From Chloroflexota bacterium (GTDB lineage Bacteria > Chloroflexota > Dehalococcoidia > SM23-28-2 > RBG-16-64-32): DNA of 5,537 nucleotides. Below the pieces are notes generated by a model. The model ran no database searches. It worked only from the letters and a program-made list of their open reading frames with translations, and was not told the DNA's origin. Shown piece after piece: positions 1-4,889 of the stretch. The position numbers and the translations under genes are program-made. The stretch lies in NCBI GenBank assembly GCA_016190405.1, contig JACPQO010000244.1:1-5537 (forward strand), written 5' to 3'. Position 1 is the first letter of the stretch. Each line of letters starts with the position of its first letter.

Positions 1-1474
1 GCGTGTTGGGGTCGGTCAGGTCGCCGGGCGTATGGGGGCCGGTGCGCACCGGCATGGTCAGGACGAGCGGGTCCAGGATCGGCACCGCCGGAGGGTCGGC
101 GACGCTGAGGGTCCCGTGAACGGGGGCCAGGAGCTCCGGCCTAAAACCCGGGACGGCGAACGCCGTGGCCGTCGCCTGAGAAGAGAGACCTCCCGCGTCG
201 GTAACCTGGAAGCCGATGCTGTAGGCGCCCGCGCCTTCCGTGTAGACGAAGGCGCTCCCGGTTACCCCATCGCTGTTGACGGCCGGGTTCGCGGGCGTGA
301 TGGGGTCCGTTCTGGCGCTGTCCCGGAAGAGCTGGGCGCCAACCGGGAACTGCACGATGCGCCCGGTCATGGACTCGGTGCTGTCGAAGTCCCCGAAGTC
401 CACGTCGGTGTAGGGCAGGTTGAAGACCCTGGTGGTTCGCGGAGGGAACTGGATGTCGAAGCTCGTGGCCACAGGCGGGTCGTTGACCCCCACGCCGATG
501 ACGTTGATGGTCCGGCTGGGGCCGGCGAAGCCGTCGCGGTCAAACAGGTGGTACTGGTAGTTCAGGGGGTAGAAGGGGTCATAGAACGCGTTCGGGTAGA
601 GGATCAGCCGCACCAGATACTGGGTGTTGAGGACGACGCAGCGGTTGGCGACGCAGGCGGAGCTACCGGCAGCGCCTAGGAAGTGGTTTGCGGGGTTGAT
701 GCCAGCAGCAGCGAGGGCATCAAGGAATGGTTGGGTCAGCTTGGAAACGGAGATCTGGTCCCCGGTGGTACCGTCCTCGTTCACCTGGTACAAAAGGCCG
801 ATGGGGTGTTCGGTCCCCGGGTCGAGAACCCTGGCAAAGAAGGGGTCCCCGTCGGGGTCGTAGCCGGTCAGGGTGATGTCCAGCGGCGTGTCCTCCACGA
901 TGAATAGGGGATTAGGGCCCGTAGCGACTGGTTGGTCAGGGACTCCCGTGACATTGACGGTGACGGTCTGCACAGCGGAGTCGCCCCCTGCCTCCGATGT
1001 CACGTAGTACTGGAAGGTCGTATAGGGAGACCCGAAACCGTCGGGCGCCGCCCGGTAGACTACGCGGCGGGAGAGGTCCGTCACCGGCGTGTTCGCCTCG
1101 GTGATCGGCGTGCCGTCGAACTGGGTCAGCGTCCCCAGCGCCGGCAGCGAGCTTATGGTCGCGGTGATCGCGCTCGCGGGGTTCTGGTCATCGGCGCCCT
1201 CCAGGGGAATGGCGCAATTCTGGTCCTCGACGCAGTCCGCGGATTCGGTTGTGGCCACAACCGTGGCATGGGCCGGAACGGGGGATAGGAGCCCGGCGAT
1301 GAGCGCCGATGCGATCAGGAGGATGCCTGCCACGGCAGTCATGGCAGAACGTGGCCTCCGGAGATTCGAGTAGCGACACGATGGGCAGGCAGGCGGGGAG
1401 CGGAGGGCGGTGCCGCACTCTCCGCAAGACTTTATTCCCTCGGCGTTCCCATGGTCGCACGCCGGGGAGCGCAT
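1..1474 (-). CDS. Zinc-ribbon, transmembrane and tandem cadherin/Ig-like repeat protein (3' end cut by window)
   Basis: The reverse frame is open for 491 codons from an ATG at 1474 to the left edge, so the C-terminus is missing. Residues 17-33 form a four-cysteine zinc ribbon (CGEC, then CPSC). A basic patch (RRPR, 39-42) and a hydrophobic helix (about 46-63) follow, then a signal-peptidase-like AHA at 68-70. Beyond this lie extracytoplasmic beta-rich repeats of the bacterial cadherin-like (tandem-95 type) style. Repeat 1 is about 72-178 (LPALGTL, GTPIT, VVYRAAPDGF, ending GVPDQPVA). Repeat 2 is about 181-336 (VEDTPLDITL, YDPDGDP, ending VNDPPVA). Repeat 3 is about 337-440 (QVTDAGGLSS). I chose ATG 1474 because GAGG sits 5 nt upstream, and because the internal Met45 start (1342) would lose both the zinc ribbon and the positive charges expected before a signal helix. 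The likely role is surface adhesion or envelope structure, inferred only from the fold. The exact function is unknown. Confidence 0.8.
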   Translation of the reverse strand, partial: MRSPACDHGNAEGIKSCGECGTALRSPPACPSCRYSNLRRPRSAMTAVAGILLIASALIAGLLSPVPAHATVVATTESADCVEDQNCAIPLEGADDQNPASAITATISSLPALGTLTQFDGTPITEANTPVTDLSRRVVYRAAPDGFGSPYTTFQYYVTSEAGGDSAVQTVTVNVTGVPDQPVATGPNPLFIVEDTPLDITLTGYDPDGDPFFARVLDPGTEHPIGLLYQVNEDGTTGDQISVSKLTQPFLDALAAAGINPANHFLGAAGSSACVANRCVVLNTQYLVRLILYPNAFYDPFYPLNYQYHLFDRDGFAGPSRTINVIGVGVNDPPVATSFDIQFPPRTTRVFNLPYTDVDFGDFDSTESMTGRIVQFPVGAQLFRDSARTDPITPANPAVNSDGVTGSAFVYTEGAGAYSIGFQVTDAGGLSSQATATAFAVPGFRPELLAPVHGTLSVADPPAVPILDPLVLTMPVRTGPHTPGDLTDPNT

Positions 1475-1494
1475 GGTGGCCTCGCCCCCGCTTT

Positions 1495-1728
1495 CTAGGG
1501 TCTGAGAGGTAACCGGAGGCTAAGTATAGCATTTTCCACCGCCGCGTGCCATGAGCCGCTGTCGGATCGACTTGCCCCACAGAAAATAGGCTTGGGATCG
1601 TCGTCTACGACGACGCGCACACCACCCCACTCGTCCCTGTACGGATAGTGGTTATCGTCTAGTTCGATTCCCCTCCGTCTCCACCAATTCGACAGGGACG
1701 TGGGCCGACGTTGTCGGCCCTCTCTCAT
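1495..1728 (-). CDS. Doubtful small hypothetical protein, 77 aa
   Basis: An open frame from ATG 1728 to a TAG at 1495-1497 ends 20 nt before the zinc-ribbon gene. The product is basic at the start (MREGRQRRP, then WWRRRG) and more ordinary afterwards (GGVRVVVDDDP, SWHAAVENAIL). I recognise no family. The evidence against a gene is as follows. The first codons lie on a perfect palindrome (1702-1720). There is no good ribosome site (only GGA very close to the ATG). By my count only about 60% of third codon positions are G or C, well below what the neighbouring metabolic genes appear to use. The frame stays open upstream to 1920 but there it is only the shadow of the YHS gene. It could be a real small gene, a decayed remnant or chance. 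Confidence 0.25.
   Translation of the reverse strand: MREGRQRRPTSLSNWWRRRGIELDDNHYPYRDEWGGVRVVVDDDPKPIFCGASRSDSGSWHAAVENAILSLRLPLRP
1702..1720. terminator. Perfect 8-bp hairpin, possible terminator downstream of the YHS gene
   Basis: GGGCCGAC (1702-1709) pairs perfectly with GTCGGCCC (1713-1720) across a 3-nt loop. It lies about 70 nt after the YHS stop codon in the direction of transcription. No T-run follows it on the minus strand, so it is not a classic intrinsic terminator. It could equally be an RNA-processing or protein-binding site. Confidence 0.35.
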
Positions 1729-1790
1729 TTCCGGACTCTGATTAGAGTTGGCCGGCGGCGCCGTCGCTTGCCGCTGACCTGTGAGACCCG

Positions 1791-1982
1791 CTAGGCCTTG
1801 ACGTATTTCGCCGGGTCGGCGTCGAAGGCGTCCTTGCAGGCCGCGGCGCAGAAGTAATACGTCTTCCCGTCGTGGATCGAGGCGGCGGCGGCCTTGGCCG
1901 CCTCCACCGCCATGCCGCACACCGGGTCCTTCCCCGAAAGCAGCTCTTTGAGGCCTTCAACGTTTAGGCTGGCGCTGAACAT
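1791..1982 (-). CDS. Small stand-alone YHS-domain metal-binding protein, 63 aa
   Basis: The 63-residue product is almost entirely one YHS domain. The signature DPVCGM is at 19-24, an alanine-rich strand-turn region at about 26-36, the YYFC motif at 42-45, a second cysteine at 49 (FC-x3-C) and the closing F-x-x-DP-x-KY at 53-60. In the YHS family the cysteines bind metal, and such domains occur alone or attached to copper/heavy-metal P-type ATPases and oxidoreductases. Here it stands alone, with no transporter in the window. It has no signal peptide or membrane segment, so it is probably cytoplasmic. ATG 1982 is supported by a strong GGGGGAG ribosome site 5 nt upstream. The gene has its own AT-rich upstream patch and sits 109 nt after the CoA-transferase, so it is probably transcribed separately. 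The target metal cannot be read from the sequence. Confidence 0.88.
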   Translation of the reverse strand: MFSASLNVEGLKELLSGKDPVCGMAVEAAKAAAASIHDGKTYYFCAAACKDAFDADPAKYVKA

Positions 1983-1987
1983 CTACA

Positions 1988-2022
1988 CTCCCCCAATTTA
2001 AGATTCTGACATTTCAAGTAAA
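1988..2022 (-). promoter_or_regulatory. Promoter-like AT-rich patch and ribosome site of the YHS gene
   Basis: Reading the minus strand, TTTACT (2017-2022) and TAAATT (1995-2000) are separated by 16 nt, and each matches 4 of 6 bases of the sigma-70 consensus. The patch stands out in an otherwise GC-rich window. GGGGGAG (1988-1994) follows at once and is a strong ribosome site 5 nt from the ATG. A start point about 7 nt after the -10 box would leave almost no leader, which weakens the promoter call. The ribosome site is much firmer. Confidence 0.35.
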
Positions 2023-2043
2023 CTAGCCCGCAGCCGCCCTGTC

Positions 2044-2084
2044 AATCGGGCGGAGGGCCGATTTGGTGTGGGGTTTTGCCCCAC
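2044..2084 (-). terminator. Two consecutive hairpins after the CoA-transferase gene
   Basis: GTGGGG (2068-2073) pairs with CCCCAC (2079-2084) across a 5-nt loop, beginning 7 nt after the CoA-transferase stop codon. A second stem, AATCGG (2044-2049) with CCGATT (2058-2063), follows with an 8-nt loop. Neither is followed by a T-run on the minus strand. Their position, between the end of the acyl-CoA genes and the start of an apparently separate gene, suggests transcription termination or protection of the 3' end. Confidence 0.45.
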
Positions 2085-2091
2085 GCCTCTC

Positions 2092-3387
2092 TCACAGCAG
2101 GGCCATCTCCTTCGCCGCCCGCGACAGCTCCTCCCGGAACTTGGGGTGGGCGATGCCGATGAGCGATCGCGCCCTCTCGGTGGTGGTGCTGCCGCGCATC
2201 TGGGCCGCGCCGTGCTCCGTGATCACGTAGTCCACATCGTAGCGCGTGGAGGTGACGACGGTGCCCCGTTCCAGGGCCGGCACGATGCGCGACCTGCTTT
2301 CGTCGGAGGTCGTGGAGTCCAGCACGATGATGGTCAGGGCGTCGTCCACCAGGGAGGCGCCCCGGAAGAAGTCCAACTGGCCGCCGACGCCGGCCACCTG
2401 GAAGCCGCCGATGGTCTCGGCGTTCACCTGGCCCAGCAGGTCCACCTGGAAGGCGGAGTTGATGCAGCGCAGCAGCCGGTTCTGGGCGATGACCCGCGGG
2501 TCCAGCGCCTCTGCCGAGGACATCACCAGCACGTCCGGGTTGCCGTCCACGAAGGCGTGGATCTTGCCGGACATGGCGGCGATGGTGCACACCACCTTGC
2601 CGGGATGGAGCGACTTCCTGGCCCCGCTGGCGATCCCCTTCTCCACCAGCTCGATGAGCCCCTCGTTCAGCACCTCCGTGTGGATGCCCAGGTCCCTCTT
2701 GTCCACCAGCAGGCTGACGGCGGCGTCGGGAACGCTGCCGATGCCCACCTGGATGGTGGCGCCGTCGGGGATGAGCGGGCTCAGGTGGACCGCGAAGGCG
2801 CCCGCGTACTCGGAGGCTATTCCCGGCGCGTCGCCGCCCGCCGGTGGGGCACCGGCCTCGATGGCGTAGGTGATCGCCTCGACCGGCACTTCAGCGCCGG
2901 AGTACGTGTAGGGCATGGAAGGGTCGATCTCGGCCAGCAGGGGCAGCGAGCGCTGGCGGGCCAGGCGTACCAGGTCCGGAGAGAAGCCGGCCGTCCAGCC
3001 GTAGCTGCACAGCCCGCGGCTGTCGGGTGGGGTAAGCCGCACCATGACCGCGCCCGGCCGGAAGCCGCTCGCGAACCAGCGGTGCGCCTGCGAGAACTGG
3101 ATGGGGATGTACTCCACCAGCCCCTGCCTCATCAGCGGATAACTGACGGGTGTGGCGAAGCCGGTGATGACCCGGAAGCGCCCGTCGCGCCCGGCCAGGG
3201 ATCCCCCTCCCGGCAGCAGCACGGCCGACACGACGGTGACGTCGCGGACGTCCTCGCGTTGGGACAGGGCGGCGCACAGGTCGCTGGGCTCGGTCAGGCT
3301 ACAGGCCACCGTCATCCCCGGGGAGACGGCGCCCACGGCCTCTGCGGGGCTGACCAGCCGCCGACCGAACGCCGCCTTCCAGTCCAT
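2092..3387 (-). CDS. Acetyl-CoA hydrolase/4-hydroxybutyrate CoA-transferase family protein, 431 aa
   Basis: This cytoplasmic class I CoA-transferase would move CoA between acyl-CoA (often acetyl-CoA) and a carboxylate through a glutamyl-CoA thioester. Numbered from Met at 3387, the N-terminal half spans about 1-190. The C-terminal half carries IQVGIGSVPDA (212-222), LGIHTEV (233-239), where Glu238 is the expected catalytic glutamate, GQVNAETIGG (319-328), GVGGQLDFFRGAS (333-345) and YVITEHGAAQMRG (387-399). These are hallmark motifs of the 4-hydroxybutyrate CoA-transferase branch, and the length fits. The frame stays open 40 codons upstream to ATG 3507, but that extension is a translation of an interspersed repeat and matches nothing in the family. 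MDWKAAF at 3387 looks like the true start, with a weak GGGA site upstream. The gene follows the mutase/hotdog genes in the same direction after 195 nt and probably serves the same pathway. The acyl substrate is not determinable; succinyl, butyryl or hydroxyacyl groups are all possible. Confidence 0.9.
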   Translation of the reverse strand: MDWKAAFGRRLVSPAEAVGAVSPGMTVACSLTEPSDLCAALSQREDVRDVTVVSAVLLPGGGSLAGRDGRFRVITGFATPVSYPLMRQGLVEYIPIQFSQAHRWFASGFRPGAVMVRLTPPDSRGLCSYGWTAGFSPDLVRLARQRSLPLLAEIDPSMPYTYSGAEVPVEAITYAIEAGAPPAGGDAPGIASEYAGAFAVHLSPLIPDGATIQVGIGSVPDAAVSLLVDKRDLGIHTEVLNEGLIELVEKGIASGARKSLHPGKVVCTIAAMSGKIHAFVDGNPDVLVMSSAEALDPRVIAQNRLLRCINSAFQVDLLGQVNAETIGGFQVAGVGGQLDFFRGASLVDDALTIIVLDSTTSDESRSRIVPALERGTVVTSTRYDVDYVITEHGAAQMRGSTTTERARSLIGIAHPKFREELSRAAKEMALL

Positions 3388-3445
3388 CAGTCCCGTTTCC
3401 CGATTCCCCCGCGTGGCGCCCCGATCGCCTGCGACGATCCGTTCG

Positions 3446-3539
3446 CCCTGAGCGAAGCCTGCCCTGAGCGGAGTCGAAGGGTCGAAGGGCATGCACCGGC
3501 GTTCCAACTCAGTAGCGAACCCTGAGCGAAGTCGAAGGG
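3446..3539. repeat. Cluster of three short interspersed repeat units (CCCTGAGCGAAGTCGAAGGG type)
   Basis: Three related units lie in the 195-nt spacer. They are a short copy CCCTGAGCGAAG (3446-3457), a full copy with one change CCCTGAGCGGAGTCGAAGGG (3462-3481), and a full copy CCCTGAGCGAAGTCGAAGGG (3520-3539). GTCGAAGG is tandemly duplicated at 3473-3488. TTCGC (3442-3446) and GCGAA (3452-3456) can form a small stem around the first copy. I recall near-identical units scattered between genes in many environmental bacterial genomes, but no search was run. The repeats sit outside the coding regions and have no transposase. Confidence 0.8.
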
Positions 3540-3582
3540 TGAGCCCAGGATGACGGAGCAGCGCCTCACGTTGGATGTCATC

Positions 3583-3990
3583 TCAGGCCACCAGCACTTC
3601 CGCCGTCCCGGCGATGACCTGCTCGTTGCGCTGATTCTGGCACCAGACGTCGAGGTGCAGGCGCCGCCTGTCTCCCTCCGGCTCGACGGCGCTCACCCGG
3701 CCGCGGGCGGTCACCGTGTCCCCGGCGAACACCGGCGCCCGGATTCGCACGTCCAGGATCGTGCCGGGCAGCGACTCGAAGCCGTACTCGTCGTAGAGCA
3801 TCCGGAAGACGTAGCTCATGAACTGGACGCCGGCGGCGATAGCGGCAGGTAGGCCGGCGGCCATCGCCACCTCGTCGTCCGTGTGAATGTTCTTCTCCCC
3901 CTCCGGCTCGAACAGGACCATCTCCGCCATGGTCACCAAATAAGCGGCGGAGGCCAGCTCCGACCCTATCGCGATCACAGGCCCGGCCAC
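3583..3990 (-). CDS. MaoC-like hotdog-fold protein, probable catalytic half of a split enoyl-CoA hydratase, 135 aa
   Basis: A single hotdog domain fills the 135 residues. NIHTDDEVAMAAGLP (34-48) resembles the hydratase motif of MaoC/PhaJ proteins (GDxNPxH followed by an Ala-rich helix). The central helix is at about 47-66. FAGDTVTARGRV (88-99) and CQNQRNEQVIAGTAEVLV (117-134) match the closing strands of MaoC domains. His36 is the likely catalytic histidine. The usual Asp is replaced by Glu32, and the Asn-to-His spacing is one residue shorter than usual, so activity is uncertain. It would act on acyl-CoA in the cytoplasm. The start is GTG at 3990, directly after the TGA of the previous gene, with GGGAGGAGG 5 nt upstream, which indicates translational coupling. 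It is the last gene of the tight cluster. A hotdog thioesterase is the main alternative. Confidence 0.75.
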   Translation of the reverse strand: MAGPVIAIGSELASAAYLVTMAEMVLFEPEGEKNIHTDDEVAMAAGLPAAIAAGVQFMSYVFRMLYDEYGFESLPGTILDVRIRAPVFAGDTVTARGRVSAVEPEGDRRRLHLDVWCQNQRNEQVIAGTAEVLVA

Positions 3991-4425
3991 TCAGCCCTCC
4001 TCCCGGCGGTACTGCAACACGCCCACGGTGCGGCCGCGGGCCAGGAGGCGGCCCCGGTCGTCCTCGGAGACCGTCTCGATGACGGTGTACTGGCGGCCAC
4101 CCTTCTCGAACTTGTCCACCATGCGACCACGAACGGTCACCCGGGAGCCGATGATGGGCGGGTTGACGACCTCCAGGCGCTGGCCGGCGTGCACGGACTC
4201 CGAGATGTCGTAGCGGGCCTGGGCCAGACGGATGCCGTCGCTGGCCAGCAGGCTCACCGGGGCCAGCCGCAGGCCGCCCTGGGCCGGGTACGGCGACTGG
4301 TGGGTGGCCTGAAGATGCCGGCGCACCAGATTCTCGCTGACCTCGTACTCGACGCTGCCCAGGTCGGCGCCCAGGGGCACGTCCCGGAACGCCAGCTTGG
4401 CCTTGGGCCGATCGCTCTGGGACAT
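3991..4425 (-). CDS. MaoC-N-like hotdog-fold protein, probable non-catalytic partner subunit, 144 aa
   Basis: The 144-residue product resembles the N-terminal half of double-hotdog dehydratases. An opening strand lies at about 15-30 (PLGADLGSVEYEVS), a helix at about 31-41, the hotdog central helix region at about 54-74 (APVSLLASDGIRLAQ), then VHAGQRLEVV (78-87) and the paired strands SRVTVRGRMVDKF and YTVIETVSEDD (94-123). I do not see the Asp/His hydratase pair of catalytic MaoC domains, which fits a structural or substrate-binding half. Its ATG at 4425 abuts the TAG of the cobalamin-binding gene with no gap, and its TGA abuts the GTG of the next hotdog gene. Adjacent genes for two single hotdogs recall split hydratases such as the mycobacterial HadAB/ChsH1-ChsH2 type, an analogy and not a proven relationship. 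It could also bind acyl-CoA without catalysis. Confidence 0.65.
   Translation of the reverse strand: MSQSDRPKAKLAFRDVPLGADLGSVEYEVSENLVRRHLQATHQSPYPAQGGLRLAPVSLLASDGIRLAQARYDISESVHAGQRLEVVNPPIIGSRVTVRGRMVDKFEKGGRQYTVIETVSEDDRGRLLARGRTVGVLQYRREEG
3996..4004 (-). promoter_or_regulatory. Ribosome binding site deciding the GTG start of the second hotdog gene
   Basis: GGGAGGAGG on the minus strand lies inside the last codons of the upstream hotdog gene and ends 5 nt before GTG 3990. It is the strongest ribosome site in the cluster. It supports the non-ATG start and coupled translation of the two hotdog subunits. Confidence 0.65.
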
Positions 4426-4878
4426 CTAGAACCCGATCCGTGGCTCTATGCGGGGCCGCGGCCCGGCCTGTCCCTCCGCCTCGGCGTGAGGCGGGCGCCC
4501 TCCCAGGACGTGAGCGACGATATCGTCCAGGCGGGCGCCGGGGCGGAAGACGGCGTCGACGCCCAGCTCCTTGAACCGTGTGATGTCCCTCTGGGGTATG
4601 ATCCCGCCCACCACTACCCGCACCTGGTCCAGCCCTCGCTCCGCCAGCAGCTCCATCAGGGGCGGGATGAGCATCATCGGCTCGCGGTCCATGATCCGGT
4701 AGCCGATGAAGTCCACGTCCTCCTGGATGGCCGCCTCCACGATGGCCTCCGTCTGGAGATAGCCGCCCAGGATCACCTCCACGCCGGCCTCCCGCAGGGC
4801 GCGGGCGATGATGTAGTAGCCGGTGGTGTGGCCCGGCGAATCGGCGACCAGGAGGAAGCGGACCTTGCGCTCGCTCAC
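4426..4878 (-). CDS. Cobalamin (B12)-binding small subunit of an acyl-CoA mutase, 150 aa, with altered B12 motif
   Basis: The fold is the C-terminal Rossmann-like domain of methylmalonyl-CoA mutase. It opens with VRFLLVADSPGHTTG (6-20), continues with a helix (24-31), VEVILGGYLQTEAIVEAAI (33-51), VDFIGY (55-60), LIPPLMELL (70-78), the phosphate-side VVVGGIIP (88-95), and FKELGVDAVFRPG (102-114). A Pro/Arg-rich tail of about 25 residues ends the protein. His17 should be the lower axial cobalt ligand. The family motif DxHxxG reads P-G-H-T-T-G here, so the Asp that normally bonds to the His is a proline. The conserved Ser-x-Leu segment is also replaced (Y60-R-I-M). It would pair with the large subunit 11 nt upstream to form a two-chain mutase, as in isobutyryl- or hydroxyisobutyryl-CoA mutases. 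The start is GTG 4878, with only a weak AGGCG upstream. Confidence 0.87.
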   Translation of the reverse strand: MSERKVRFLLVADSPGHTTGYYIIARALREAGVEVILGGYLQTEAIVEAAIQEDVDFIGYRIMDREPMMLIPPLMELLAERGLDQVRVVVGGIIPQRDITRFKELGVDAVFRPGARLDDIVAHVLGGRPPHAEAEGQAGPRPRIEPRIGF

Positions 4879-4889
4879 GGGGCGTCGCC

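Larger units (their letters stand above)
1475..1790. other. Intergenic stretch of lower GC between the YHS gene and the zinc-ribbon gene
   Basis: This 316-nt stretch contains no gene I can support firmly. It holds a perfect 8-bp hairpin (1702-1720), one doubtful 77-codon minus-strand ORF, and the GAGG ribosome site for the zinc-ribbon gene near 1480-1483. No tRNA cloverleaf or transposase remnant was recognised. It is visibly less GC-rich than the metabolic genes to its right. Confidence 0.6.

Noticed and set aside
32..679. Plus-strand open frame opposite the repeat protein
   Set aside because: The composition is Gly/Arg/Val-rich. The minus frame gives coherent cadherin-like repeats through the same bases.
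1188..1580. Minus-strand open frame of 130 codons overlapping the start of the zinc-ribbon gene
   Set aside because: It is an Arg/His/Gly-rich shadow in another frame. The overlapping frame has a zinc ribbon, signal helix and repeats.
1729..1920. Upstream extension of the doubtful 77-aa ORF across the YHS gene
   Set aside because: This part is simply the YHS coding region read in another frame.
3388..3507. N-terminal 40-residue extension of the CoA-transferase
   Set aside because: It is translated from the interspersed repeat and lies before the normal family start at MDWKAAF.
2068..3525. Long plus-strand open frame (485 codons) opposite the CoA-transferase
   Set aside because: It is antisense to a gene with clear family motifs. 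The product is His/Gly/Arg/Ala-rich with no recognisable domain, typical of a high-GC shadow frame.
3446..3539. CRISPR-like array
   Set aside because: Only three unequal, diverged copies with irregular spacing (4 and 38 nt) and no cas genes. It fits an interspersed repeat better.
3446..3539. Insertion sequence ends
   Set aside because: No transposase frame and no long terminal inverted repeats could be found around the units.
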